Shown here: in pieces, positions 32,690 through 41,762 of the stretch
Layout of the letters: each line of letters begins with the position of its first letter
Position numbering within the stretch: position 1 is the first letter of the stretch
Position numbers and translations under genes: made by a program
Notes under the pieces: model-generated
The model's database searches: none
Told to the model about the DNA's origin: nothing
What the model saw: only the letters and a program-made list of their open reading frames with translations
From: Hyphomicrobiales bacterium
GTDB lineage: Bacteria > Pseudomonadota > Alphaproteobacteria > Rhizobiales > Rhizobiaceae
Direction of reading: 5' to 3'
Length of the DNA stretch: 55,385 bases
Assembly: GCA_021775455.1 (NCBI GenBank)
Contig: JAJFHU010000029.1
Span: forward strand, 1-55,385

Positions 32690-33469
32690 TCATTCTCCAA
32701 AAAGGGTTTCCGATAATTTGTGGGATGCTTTCTGTAGTAGATCAAATTTTGCCGTCATACCTTCAATCGAAAGACGCATGATCGGGCCATGAAAGGCCAG
32801 TGATGCATGATAACGCAGTTCCGGGTCAAAAACCGGAACTGCGATCGCGACCATCCCATCCATGAATTCCTCATTGTCAATCGCAAAACCTTGCTTTGAT
32901 ATCTGCTTGAGCTCACTCAGCAACTGATCGATGTCTGTAATGGTGTTCGATGTAAGTTGTTCGAGATTCAGTGCATTGACCATTTTTTTTCGTTTTGCCG
33001 ACGGAAGGCAAGAAAGAAATACCTTGCCGCTGGCAGTACAGTGAAACGGCACGTGACTTCCAACCGGCAGTTGAACCCGGAATGACCAGTCAGTTTCAAT
33101 CCGGTCAACATAGTTCATGCCATCGTCTTCCGGCATTACGAAATTTACGGTCTCACCAACTTCATCTGCAACTGACTGTAATATCTGGCGGCGAATTATG
33201 TGAAATCTGGACGCAGTCAATATTCCGGTGGCAATTTCACGTGTACGCCTTGATGGCCTGAGCCGGTTTCCTGCTCCATCTCGCACCAACAAGCCTTCCT
33301 CGATCATCGTGTTGCAAACTCTGTGTATCGTCTGCTTTGGCAATCCCAATTCCCGATTGATTTCGGTCGGAGACAACGGAATTCCGGCTTTAGCGATCAC
33401 CTCCATAATCAGTATCATTCTCAAATTTGTGGGTATGCGTTCGTTTGCATCGAATTTATCCACACTCAT
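32690..33469 (-). CDS. IclR-family transcriptional regulator
   Basis: A 259-residue regulator. The N-terminal helix-turn-helix is at residues about 10-75 (LSPTEINRELGLPKQTIHRV). The effector domain contains HVPFHCTASGKVFLSCLP near residue 130 and GFAIDNEEFMDGMVAIAVPV near residue 190, both IclR hallmarks. GGGAGG lies six bases before the ATG at 33469; a longer frame to 33523 lacks a ribosome site. It is divergent from the GMC oxidoreductase gene and is a likely regulator of the GMC-TerC-TRAP block. Confidence 0.93.
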   Translation of the reverse strand: MSVDKFDANERIPTNLRMILIMEVIAKAGIPLSPTEINRELGLPKQTIHRVCNTMIEEGLLVRDGAGNRLRPSRRTREIATGILTASRFHIIRRQILQSVADEVGETVNFVMPEDDGMNYVDRIETDWSFRVQLPVGSHVPFHCTASGKVFLSCLPSAKRKKMVNALNLEQLTSNTITDIDQLLSELKQISKQGFAIDNEEFMDGMVAIAVPVFDPELRYHASLAFHGPIMRLSIEGMTAKFDLLQKASHKLSETLFGE

Positions 33470-33544
33470 GTTACCCTCCCAACTGACAATTTTCGCAAAG
33501 CTCCCCTTGCTCAAACGCTCCAAATATGCACATATGAAACAAAT

Positions 33545-33563
33545 ATGAGATAAAAAGTCTCAT
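33545..33563. promoter_or_regulatory. Candidate IclR operator ATGAGA-N7-TCTCAT
   Basis: Perfect 6-bp inverted arms at 33545-33550 and 33558-33563 flank TAAAAAG in the 124-bp divergent region. They lie 31 bp before the GMC start. An AT-rich ATATG repeat just upstream may extend the site. Position and symmetry are the only support. Confidence 0.4.
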
Positions 33564-33593
33564 TTTTTAGCAATATTGTCAATGTGAGGTCGA

Positions 33594-35192
33594 TTGATTG
33601 AATTTGACTACATAGTTGTAGGTGCGGGGTCCGCAGGTTGTGTTCTGGCCAATCGTCTTTCTGCTAACCCGAACAATCGTGTCGCGGTGGTAGAGGCGGG
33701 AGGGCCAGACACATCGCCATGGATTCACACGCCTGTGGGATATTTCAAAACAATGGGCAACCCAAAAACGGACTGGTGCTACAAGACAGAAGCTGATCCG
33801 GGCCTTAATGGCCGATCACTTCCTTGGCCAAGGGGCAAGGTTTTAGGCGGATCAAGTTCTATAAATGGCCTGCTTTATGTTCGTGGGCAGTCGGCTGACT
33901 ATGACCATTGGCGTCAGTTGGGGAACACTGGTTGGGGATGGGATGACGTTTTACCGTATTTCAAAAAATCGGAAGACTGGGAAGCCAATGGTTCAATTTT
34001 GCGGGGTGCAAACGGACCACTGGCAGTTTCCAAGAGCCGTTTGAAGCATCAGGTGGTTGATGCCTGGATCGAGTCTGCAATTGATGCAGGCTATCTCCTC
34101 AATCCGGACTATAATGGTGAAAACCAGGAGGGTGTTGGATACTTCCAACTGACTTCGAGACACGGAAAACGATGCAGCTCTGCTGTTGCCTACCTGCGGC
34201 CGGTCAAAAAACGACCAAATCTGAAGATTTTCACTAACACAATGACAGAAAAAATTCTGTTCGAAGGTAAAATTGCTACGGGCATTAAAGTTAGGCAAAG
34301 GGGGAAGCCTTTCACGCTTACCGCCAAACGGGAAATCATATTGTCCGCCGGCGCAATCGGCTCGCCGCAAATCATGATGCTTTCCGGCATCGGCAAGGCA
34401 GATGAAATCTCGGGGCACGGTATTGAAACCGTCCACAATCTCCCTGGGGTCGGAAAAAATTTGCAGGATCATTTGCAAGCAAGGCCGGTTTACAAATGCA
34501 ATGTTCCCACGATCAATACACAGGTCGCCAGCCTCTTTAGTCAGGCAATGATTGGACTTCAATACATCCTCACAAGAACCGGCCCAATGACCATGGCAGC
34601 AAGCCTGGGAACCGGATTTTTGAAAACGCGTCCAGAAATTAAAACCCCGGATATTCAGTTTCACATCCAGCCATTCAGTGCGGATTCCCCTGCTGCGGGG
34701 CCGCACAAATTTTCCGCGTATACCGCGTCTGTTCTTCAATTGCGCCCGGAAAGTGCGGGACATCTGGAATTGAAATCTTCTGATCCGGAACAGCATCCTG
34801 CTATCCACCCCAACTATCTGGCTACTCCTACTGACTGCCAAACCATAGTCGAGGGCATCAAGATTGCTCGCCGCATCGCCAGGCATTCACCGATGCGCGA
34901 CCTGATCACGGAAGAACATGCGCCAGGTCAAGGCGTCGCAGAAGATGACGACGAGAAAATTCTTGAATGGGCAAGAAATACATCAACGACAATTTATCAC
35001 CCGACTGGAACCTGCAAGATGGGAACGGACCCGTCCTCAGTAGTGGACCCTCGCCTCCGGGTACACGGAATAAAAAACTTGCGGGTTGCAGATGCGTCGA
35101 TCATGCCGGTAATTGTTTCCGGCAACACCAATGCACCGGCGATCATGATTGGCGAAAAGGCATCAGATATGGTTTTGGAAGATGCGCAGTGA
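33594..35192 (+). CDS. GMC-family FAD oxidoreductase (choline/alcohol dehydrogenase-like)
   Basis: A 532-residue flavoprotein. The FAD-binding GAGSAG is at residues 10-15. The GMC signature 1 region is PWPRGKVLGGSSSINGLLYV (about 78-97), and signature 2 is ILSAGAIGSPQIMMLSGIG (about 249-267). The catalytic pair is the His in YHPTGTCKMG and the Asn in GNTNAPAIMIGEKAS. It oxidises a primary alcohol to an aldehyde or acid. The start is a TTG preceded by GAGGT; no ATG is available near the conserved strand. It is the first gene of a forward run with TerC, TRAP, SDR and alcohol dehydrogenase genes. Confidence 0.93.
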   Translation: MIEFDYIVVGAGSAGCVLANRLSANPNNRVAVVEAGGPDTSPWIHTPVGYFKTMGNPKTDWCYKTEADPGLNGRSLPWPRGKVLGGSSSINGLLYVRGQSADYDHWRQLGNTGWGWDDVLPYFKKSEDWEANGSILRGANGPLAVSKSRLKHQVVDAWIESAIDAGYLLNPDYNGENQEGVGYFQLTSRHGKRCSSAVAYLRPVKKRPNLKIFTNTMTEKILFEGKIATGIKVRQRGKPFTLTAKREIILSAGAIGSPQIMMLSGIGKADEISGHGIETVHNLPGVGKNLQDHLQARPVYKCNVPTINTQVASLFSQAMIGLQYILTRTGPMTMAASLGTGFLKTRPEIKTPDIQFHIQPFSADSPAAGPHKFSAYTASVLQLRPESAGHLELKSSDPEQHPAIHPNYLATPTDCQTIVEGIKIARRIARHSPMRDLITEEHAPGQGVAEDDDEKILEWARNTSTTIYHPTGTCKMGTDPSSVVDPRLRVHGIKNLRVADASIMPVIVSGNTNAPAIMIGEKASDMVLEDAQ

Positions 35193-35232
35193 AGATTGAG
35201 CGAACACATACTTTGAAAGGCATGCTTTATTG

Positions 35233-35877
35233 ATGCTTGAAATATTTTTTGATTTTGGTTCGATTGTCATAGCAGACATTGTTCTGTCCGGCGACAACGC
35301 ACTGATAATCGGCATGGCAGCTGCGTCGTTGGCGCCCGAGTTGCGCAAACGGGCAATTATATACGGAATGATAGCTGCTGCGGTTTTGCGAATTATTTTC
35401 GCTGTAATCGCAACAAAGCTGCTGGGAGTTCCGGGTCTGTTGCTCGTTGGTGGACTGTTGTTGTTCTGGGTTTGCTGGAGACTTTACAAGGATATCCGCG
35501 AACATGTGGATGAAGAAGCTGTACATTCCCTGGAAGAGGCAGAAGACCCGCATGCAGGCTATACCGGAAAGCCACGCCGCACCCTTAAACAGGCCCTGAT
35601 ATCAATTACAATTGCCGATGTATCCATGTCGCTTGACAATGTGTTGGCAGTGGCCGCAATCGCCGACGGCAACGAAAAGATGTTGATTTTTGGCCTTGGT
35701 CTTGCAATCCTTTTGATGGCGTTTGCAGCAACGTTGATCATGAAATTGCTAACCAAGTACACCTGGATTTCGTGGCTCGGTCTTGCGGTCCTGCTCTATG
35801 TGGCGGGAGAAATGTTCTATCGCGGTGCCTTCGATCCCGCGAATGGTGTGCTCCATCTTCTTCAAGGAGGAGTGTAA
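35233..35877 (+). CDS. YjbE-type TerC-family membrane protein
   Basis: A 214-residue protein with seven helices. The TerC acidic motifs are VIADIVLSGDNALIIGM (residues about 11-27) and IADVSMSLDNVLAVAAIA (about 128-145). A hydrophilic loop of about 40 residues (acidic, HVDEEAVHSLEEAEDPH) lies between the halves. YjbE-type TerC proteins are linked to Mn(II) export in Bacillus. A TerC gene embedded among catabolic and TRAP genes is uncommon; co-regulated export of a toxic product ion or metal is possible but unproven. It lies 40 bp after the GMC gene. Confidence 0.88.
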   Translation: MLEIFFDFGSIVIADIVLSGDNALIIGMAAASLAPELRKRAIIYGMIAAAVLRIIFAVIATKLLGVPGLLLVGGLLLFWVCWRLYKDIREHVDEEAVHSLEEAEDPHAGYTGKPRRTLKQALISITIADVSMSLDNVLAVAAIADGNEKMLIFGLGLAILLMAFAATLIMKLLTKYTWISWLGLAVLLYVAGEMFYRGAFDPANGVLHLLQGGV

Positions 35878-35998
35878 CCGACTAATTTGGCGAAAGGCCC
35901 GCCAATGAGCTTGTGGTGAATAACCGTTGCCCCGCCTCTCCAGCGGGATCATCAACGCCACCACTCAATTTTTGGAGGAAAAGAAAGGGAGGATAGAC

Positions 35999-37156
35999 AT
36001 GTCTATTCTAAAAAAAGCCGGTACGGCGGTAATGGCAGCGGCTGCTTTCGTCTTTTTGTTATCTGCATGCAGTAATGAAACGAAAAAAGAGACCGCAGAA
36101 ACGAAAACTGAACAACCAGCCGAAGTTAAAAAGACAGTAATACGCGTGCAATCTGTAATCTCTGCCAAGGCAGATGAAGTGACTATGCTCAAGGAATTCG
36201 CAAAAGACGTCAGCGACTTAACCGGTGGTACGGTTGAAATCGAAGTGCTGCCTGCTGGTGCGGTTGTTGGTGTCAAAGAAACCCTTGACGCCGTTCACAA
36301 AGGCCTTGTTGAAGGCGGCTTTGCCTGGACTCACTATTGGTCTGGTAAACACCCGGCAGCCATGCTGTTCGGCTCTCCAGTCGCTGGCGCAGGTGTTGGT
36401 ATTGACAACATCGCATTTTTGTCCTGGTTCCAGTACGGCGGTGGCAAAGAACTTTATGACCAGCTTTGGACAGAGATGGGCATGAACGTTAAGGGCTTCA
36501 TGCTTCAGCCAGTTGGCCCGGAAGCTCTGGGTTGGTTCAAGGAGCCTATTAATTCAATGGACGACTTTCGGAAGTATCGTTTCCGTACACCTCCAGGCAT
36601 TCCCGGTCAGACTTACAAGGATATCGGCATTGCGTCTGTAGCCATGGGTGGCGGTGACATTTTGCCTGCTCTCGAAAAAGGCACAATCGATGCTGCTGAA
36701 TGGTGCTGCCCAAAGCCTGACTCCGTGTTTGGCTTCCAGAAAGTGCTGAAACATTACTACCTGCAGGGTCTTCACCAGGTTGTGGTGAATGCAGATTTGT
36801 ACATCAATGGTGACGTGTACAATTCACTTACACCGCTTCAACAAAAAGCACTCGAAGTTGCTGCAAATGCCTCTTTGTCAAAATCCATGTCTTACCGGAT
36901 TTACGAAAACGGCAAAGCGCTGAAAAAACTAGTCGAGGAAGATGGCGTCATCCTGCACGACACGCCTGCGGATTATTTTCCGGCATACATGAATGCTGCA
37001 AAAGCAGCTCTTGAGAAGAACGCCGCTGAAAACCCGTTCTTCGCCGAGGTGTGGCAATCACAAAAGGATTTTGCTGCAATTGCAGTTCCATTCTGGGCTG
37101 GTTCACAAGCCTCAAATGCCGCATTGGGCAAAGCCTATGCTGATACTGTAAAATAG
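35999..37156 (+). CDS. TRAP transporter substrate-binding lipoprotein (DctP-type)
   Basis: A 385-residue periplasmic binding protein. The signal peptide ends in the lipobox LLSACS (Cys near residue 24), so it is lipid-anchored, followed by a Glu/Lys/Thr-rich linker. The DctP/TakP pattern is visible in VEIEVLPAGAVVGVKETLDA, then RKYRFRTPPGIPGQTYKDIG, where an Arg normally clamps a carboxylate or sulfonate, and GTIDAAEWCCPKPDSVFGF. AGGGAGG lies before the ATG at 35999. It delivers a ligand to the fused QM membrane protein downstream. The AEWCCPKPD segment suggests the TakP/alpha-keto-acid-like branch. Confidence 0.93.
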   Translation: MSILKKAGTAVMAAAAFVFLLSACSNETKKETAETKTEQPAEVKKTVIRVQSVISAKADEVTMLKEFAKDVSDLTGGTVEIEVLPAGAVVGVKETLDAVHKGLVEGGFAWTHYWSGKHPAAMLFGSPVAGAGVGIDNIAFLSWFQYGGGKELYDQLWTEMGMNVKGFMLQPVGPEALGWFKEPINSMDDFRKYRFRTPPGIPGQTYKDIGIASVAMGGGDILPALEKGTIDAAEWCCPKPDSVFGFQKVLKHYYLQGLHQVVVNADLYINGDVYNSLTPLQQKALEVAANASLSKSMSYRIYENGKALKKLVEEDGVILHDTPADYFPAYMNAAKAALEKNAAENPFFAEVWQSQKDFAAIAVPFWAGSQASNAALGKAYADTVK

Positions 37157-37170
37157 ATACTAGTGTTGAT

Positions 37171-37188
37171 GGCGGGCTCCGGCCCGCC
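37171..37188 (+). other. Intercistronic stem-loop after the TRAP binding-protein gene
   Basis: GGCGGGC (37171-37177) pairs perfectly with GCCCGCC (37182-37188) around TCCG. There is no T-run. Such hairpins after binding-protein genes protect the upstream mRNA, or partly terminate, giving more binding protein than permease. Confidence 0.7.
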
Positions 37189-37256
37189 GCTTCCTCATTC
37201 ATGAAGGCCGCAATGCGACCTTGATGAATTGGGAACAGCCTGGGGAGGGAACCAAT

Positions 37257-39620
37257 ATGGCAGACGATATCAAAGCTGACGAACTCGACATCACCGATGA
37301 GTTGATTGCTGAGCGACGAGCAGAAGAACCGGGCCAAACACCCGAGGACATGACTCCTTGGCAACGTCCGATCACTGCATTTGTTGATGTGTTGAACCTT
37401 TGGGCCGGCCGTATTATTTGCCTGTTGCTCATTCCGCTTATTATCGGCACTGTTTTTGAAGTTGTCTCGCGCAAATTGTTCGCCGTATTAACCGATTACG
37501 GTTATAACCAGACCGCTATCGATTGGGGTCTCGGACCTACGTTGTGGAATTATGATGTCAGTCGCATGACGGGCGGGGTGCTTTTTATGGCGACCGCAGG
37601 TTACGCGCTTATGCGCGGTGTCCATATTCGCGCCGATTTCCTGTATCGCAACTGGACGCCTAAAACCCAGGCCACTGTGGATGCAAGCCTTTACCTCCTG
37701 CTTTATTTTCCCGCCATGCTCTTCTTTTTCTGGAGCGCACTCGATTTTACCCTTGATGCATTTAATGTACGAAATGGCTTCGCGTTCAATGGCTGGGAAC
37801 GCGCCAGCGACTCAACATGGGCGCCTATATTGGGCCCTGCCCGTGCTGCAATGCCAATTGGTGCACTACTGCTGTTCATGCAAGGCTTCCCCGAATTGTT
37901 CCGTGCCTTCCATCAAATGGGCAAGGAACGAGAACGAAAATTCGTACGCATCCTGCCAGTATATTTTCTGCTGTTGGCGGTCATATTTGTCAGTATGTTC
38001 TTCCCCGATTCAGTTCCGTTCGATGAATGGTGGCAATCACTAGCGGGTGGCTCTGGCATTTTTGACTTTGAAAAATCCACAATCGGATTATTCATGCTGG
38101 CGGCGATGCTTTTCTCAATCTTCGTCGGATTTCCAATCTCGTTCACACTGATCTTCCTGGCCTTTACATTTGGATCATGGGGCGCTGGCAGTGCGGTAAC
38201 GTTCTTCCTGATGACGCTTCAGGTAAACTCCACCATGCTGGACGATCAGCTTGTCGCCGTACCATTGTTCATTCTGATGGGAATTGTGATGGAACAGGCC
38301 GGACTTATGGAACGGTTGTTCCGCGCAGTCCAATTGATGATGTCACGTACACGCGGTGCGCTGTATATCGCGGTATTGTTTGTTTCGACCATATTTGCCG
38401 CTGCCACGGGTATTGTCGGCGCTTCCGTTACAATCCTTGGCATTATGGCAGCAACAACAATGAACAAATCCGGCTACAATGTCAGGCTGGCTGCAGGGAC
38501 GATTACAGCTGGCGGAACGCTGGGTATCTTGATCCCGCCTTCCATCATGTTGATTGTGATGGGTCCGGTTCTGGAAATACCGGTTACCGACCTTTTCCGC
38601 GCGGCCATTGTTCCAGGTGTTCTGCTAGCCGTTCTTTATATGGCTTACGCATTGGGTCGCTGCTGGTTAAACCCAAATCTTGGTCCAATACTACCGCCAG
38701 ATGAACAACCGGAAACGTCTCCTTATTATCTGATGGAAGTCATTGCTGTAATGGCATCCACGATTGTTTTCTTCTATTTGATTACTGCTGGTGCGACCGG
38801 AAATCTTGCCTTCATTCCCCTCGGCGGATTGATCATTCCGATCGCCTGGCTTTGCTTCATGTTCTTCGCTTACCGATGGGCAAGAGCAACAAAACCGGGG
38901 GGGTTTTATTTCTCTGACCTTTGGTACGAGTTCTTCATGGGCCTCGTTCCACCGACAGTGTTGATTGCATTTGCACTCGGTTCAATTTTGGCTGGCTGGG
39001 CTACACCGGCAGAAGCTGCCGCGTGTGGTGCATTTGGTTCGATACTCCTGTCTCTGGCTTATCGCAAGCTGACCTGGTCGAAGTTCTACGAAGCAATGAT
39101 CAAGACGCTGGAAATTTCAGTGCTGATCATGTTCCTCGTCGCTGCATCAAACTTCTTCGGTGCTGTGTTCTCCAATTTGGGAACTCCGCAGTATCTGACA
39201 GAGTTGCTGCTCTCGATGAATCTGTCAGTCGCCGCGATGCTGCTACTGGTTATGGCATTGGTGTTCCTGCTCGGTTGGCCTCTTGAGTGGGTGCCAATTG
39301 TTCTGATCATCGTGCCGATCCTCGTGCCATTGCTTGTGGAACTCAATGTCAATCTCACCTGGTTCGCCATCCTTGTTGCAGTTAACCTGCAAACGGCATG
39401 GTTATCGCCACCGGTGGCTTTATCCGCCTACTTCCTCAAGGGCGTCGTTCCTGAATGGGATTTGAAGGATATCTATTACGGCATGATGCAGTTCATGGTT
39501 ATCCAGGTAATTGGCTTGATGTTGATCTTCACGCTTCCAGGCTTCGCCCTTTGGCTGCCGGACTGGTTGTCTTCTGCAGGCTCGGCAGGCTTCTTCACCT
39601 ATACCGGCTGGGGGCAGTAA
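37257..39620 (+). CDS. TRAP transporter fused small and large permease (DctQM)
   Basis: A 787-residue membrane protein. After an acidic 45-residue lead, a DctQ-like domain (residues about 45-240) has four helices and a YALMRGVHIRADFLY motif. A linker with a fifth helix leads into the DctM domain (about 275-780, about 12 helices). It contains VPLFILMGIVMEQAGL, ATGIVGASVTILGIMAATTM and the TITAGGTLGILIPPSIMLIV signature. Fused QM proteins are a known TRAP subclass. The DctQ part is enlarged compared with usual (extra helices and a long loop with WNYDVSRMTGG). GGGAGGGA precedes the ATG. Confidence 0.94.
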   Translation: MADDIKADELDITDELIAERRAEEPGQTPEDMTPWQRPITAFVDVLNLWAGRIICLLLIPLIIGTVFEVVSRKLFAVLTDYGYNQTAIDWGLGPTLWNYDVSRMTGGVLFMATAGYALMRGVHIRADFLYRNWTPKTQATVDASLYLLLYFPAMLFFFWSALDFTLDAFNVRNGFAFNGWERASDSTWAPILGPARAAMPIGALLLFMQGFPELFRAFHQMGKERERKFVRILPVYFLLLAVIFVSMFFPDSVPFDEWWQSLAGGSGIFDFEKSTIGLFMLAAMLFSIFVGFPISFTLIFLAFTFGSWGAGSAVTFFLMTLQVNSTMLDDQLVAVPLFILMGIVMEQAGLMERLFRAVQLMMSRTRGALYIAVLFVSTIFAAATGIVGASVTILGIMAATTMNKSGYNVRLAAGTITAGGTLGILIPPSIMLIVMGPVLEIPVTDLFRAAIVPGVLLAVLYMAYALGRCWLNPNLGPILPPDEQPETSPYYLMEVIAVMASTIVFFYLITAGATGNLAFIPLGGLIIPIAWLCFMFFAYRWARATKPGGFYFSDLWYEFFMGLVPPTVLIAFALGSILAGWATPAEAAACGAFGSILLSLAYRKLTWSKFYEAMIKTLEISVLIMFLVAASNFFGAVFSNLGTPQYLTELLLSMNLSVAAMLLLVMALVFLLGWPLEWVPIVLIIVPILVPLLVELNVNLTWFAILVAVNLQTAWLSPPVALSAYFLKGVVPEWDLKDIYYGMMQFMVIQVIGLMLIFTLPGFALWLPDWLSSAGSAGFFTYTGWGQ

Positions 39621-39631
39621 CGAGAGTCTGA

Positions 39632-40369
39632 ATGTTTGACCTTGTTGGAAAAACTGCGCTTGTAACCGGCGGCGGGGCTGGTATTGGCAAAGCAATTGCC
39701 CATGCCCTGTCCGATGCCGGAGCAGAAATCATTCTGGTTGCGCGGCGACAGAAATTGCTTGAAGAGGCATTGGGATCCCGAAAAGGAACAGCCATAGCGC
39801 TGGATTTACTGTATGAAGGCGCCGTTGCTGACTTGGCAGATCAATGTCATACCCTCGGCAAACTGCCAGACATATTGGTAAATGCTGCCGGGGTTAATCT
39901 TCGCCAGCATGCTGATGAGGTCACTGAAGACGGCTGGAACAAAACCATCCGGCTTAATCTTTCAACCCCCTTCTTTATTGCGCAGAAATTTGTTCCCGAA
40001 ATGAGGAAGAAAGGTTGGGGGAGGATTATCAATTTTGCTTCCCTGCAATCGGAGCGGGCTTTCGAAAACGGAATTGCATATGGCGCCTCAAAGGGTGGCG
40101 TCGCGCAACTGACGCGTGCGATGGCTGAAGCTTGGTCAAAGGACGGAATCAACGCCAACGCAATTGCTCCCGGGTTCTTTCCAACCGAATTGACGGCAAC
40201 CGTTTTTGATGACGCAGATCGCGCCCAACACAATGCAAATCAAACAGCAATTGGAAGAAACGGAACGATGGAAGACCTCGCCGGCCCAGCATTGTTTTTT
40301 GCCTCAGATGCCAGCCGATATGTGACCGGTCAGGTGCTTTATGTCGATGGAGGTTTCACAGCAAAATGA
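39632..40369 (+). CDS. SDR-family oxidoreductase (gluconate 5-dehydrogenase-like)
   Basis: A 245-residue classical short-chain dehydrogenase. The cofactor motif TGGGAGIGKAIAHAL is at residues about 11-25, followed by VNAAGVN near residue 85. The catalytic Ser is in INFASLQSERAF, and the Tyr/Lys pair is in YGASKGG (residues about 149-155). The C-terminus RYVTGQVLYVDGGFTAK is typical. It lies 11 bp after the TRAP permease and overlaps the next gene (ATGA), so the TRAP ligand is probably its substrate, a polyol, sugar acid or hydroxysulfonate. Confidence 0.93.
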   Translation: MFDLVGKTALVTGGGAGIGKAIAHALSDAGAEIILVARRQKLLEEALGSRKGTAIALDLLYEGAVADLADQCHTLGKLPDILVNAAGVNLRQHADEVTEDGWNKTIRLNLSTPFFIAQKFVPEMRKKGWGRIINFASLQSERAFENGIAYGASKGGVAQLTRAMAEAWSKDGINANAIAPGFFPTELTATVFDDADRAQHNANQTAIGRNGTMEDLAGPALFFASDASRYVTGQVLYVDGGFTAK

Positions 40370-41361
40370 AGGCATTGGTATACACGGGAAGTAAGCAAAG
40401 CGAAATTCGGGATATAGATGCACCCTCCCCGCAAGATGGTCAATGTGTTGTGGAAGTCGCCAATTGCGGAATTTGCGGCTCGGACATGCATGCATGGCAT
40501 GGTCACGATCCACGCAGGGTGCCACCCCTGGTTTTGGGCCACGAAGCAGTTGGCATTGTTCGCACCGGCAAACTCACAGGCCAAAGGGTTGCCATCAATC
40601 CCTTGATGACCTGCGGGCATTGCAATGCCTGTACAAGTGGGCAGGAGCACTTGTGCGCCGAACGCGAATTGATCGGGATGCGTGTGCCAGGCGCATTTGC
40701 AGAACAAGTTGTAATCAGCGAACACAATTTGACGATCCTCAACAATAATGTGGCCTTCGAACAGGCAGCGCTTGCCGAGCCACTTGCCTGCGCAGTTCAT
40801 GCGGCAAATTTTGCATTCGGACCGAATATGAAGGCGCCAACAGATCTCAAGATTGCGATCCTTGGTGGAGGAGCAATTGGATTACTGTCTGCATTGTACT
40901 TCCGATTGAAGGGTGTCGCGGACTTGTGGATCGCGGAAACCAACGCTCTGCGCCGCAAGACGTTGCAAAATCCGCTGAAACTGAACGCTTGGGATCCAAT
41001 CTCTGAACCAAACAAAGTCGGAGATGCAGATGTTGTTCTGGATGCAGTTGGATCTGGCTCGACCAGGGCCGCAGCTTCGAAAATTGCAAAACCTGGTGGG
41101 CTGATTATTCACATCGGCCTGCAGGACAGTGAGCCAGGATTGGACACCCGAAGGTTGACCTTGCAGGAAATCAGCTTCATCGGAACCTACTGCTACACCA
41201 ATGCAGATTTTGCGGAGGCGATCAGGTTGCTTGAGTCAGCCGAGATTTCAGGTGCTGGTTGGTGTGATATCAGGCCACTGGACGAAGGCGCTGAATCGTT
41301 TCAAGACATACATAATGGCGTAGCTGCCCCTAAACTTATCCTGAACATTTCCGATATTTGA
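40366..41361 (+). CDS. Zinc-dependent alcohol dehydrogenase (L-idonate/threonine dehydrogenase-like)
   Basis: A 331-residue medium-chain dehydrogenase. Catalytic zinc ligands lie in CGICGSDMHAWHGHD and GHEAVG. The four structural-zinc cysteines are in CGHCNACTSGQEHLC (residues about 84-98). The NAD site is ILGGGAIGLLSALY near residue 165. It overlaps the SDR gene by 4 bp and is the last gene of the TRAP-linked run. Together with the SDR it resembles idonate/gluconate-type or dihydroxypropanesulfonate-type oxidation pairs. The central domain is slightly short compared with family members of about 345 residues. Confidence 0.92.
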   Translation: MKALVYTGSKQSEIRDIDAPSPQDGQCVVEVANCGICGSDMHAWHGHDPRRVPPLVLGHEAVGIVRTGKLTGQRVAINPLMTCGHCNACTSGQEHLCAERELIGMRVPGAFAEQVVISEHNLTILNNNVAFEQAALAEPLACAVHAANFAFGPNMKAPTDLKIAILGGGAIGLLSALYFRLKGVADLWIAETNALRRKTLQNPLKLNAWDPISEPNKVGDADVVLDAVGSGSTRAAASKIAKPGGLIIHIGLQDSEPGLDTRRLTLQEISFIGTYCYTNADFAEAIRLLESAEISGAGWCDIRPLDEGAESFQDIHNGVAAPKLILNISDI

Positions 41362-41762
41362 CCAAATATTTTGCGATTTTGTATGTCCCTGCAATTCTGC
41401 TTAATTTCGCTTGCAAAATGTCGCAGCGGAACCAGATGAAACTGGCTAAAAACCGATAACAATTCCGAATGAAGATTTAATGAAAAGCAACTGTATTTAA
41501 CGCTAATAACGAGTTCAGACGTTGATTTTCAAGCAGTTTACGCGTCGGATTGTCGTTTATTCGACGAAAACAGGTCGCAATTGAAAAACGAATATCGGCC
41601 ATCAGGTAACAATACTGTTTACTGCTACAAAGCAGACGCCATAAATGTTGGGTGGGTGGACAAATCAAGTCACTCGGTTAATGTAGTGGCAGCATTGAAT
41701 GCTGTTCCCTTGAACTTGGTTTGAGGAGGCATTTTCGTGTGAATTAAACTTGGGAGGATTAC
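41362..41762. other. Intergenic promoter region of the ABC transporter operon
   Basis: About 400 bp without a supported gene on either strand. It must hold the promoter of the 41763-48239 operon. GGGAGGAT lies just before the binding-protein ATG. No clear hairpin terminator for the preceding dehydrogenase gene was recognised. Confidence 0.4.

Noticed and set aside
34193-34886. Long reverse frame opposite the GMC gene
   Set aside because: Shadow of a full-length GMC oxidoreductase with all signatures.
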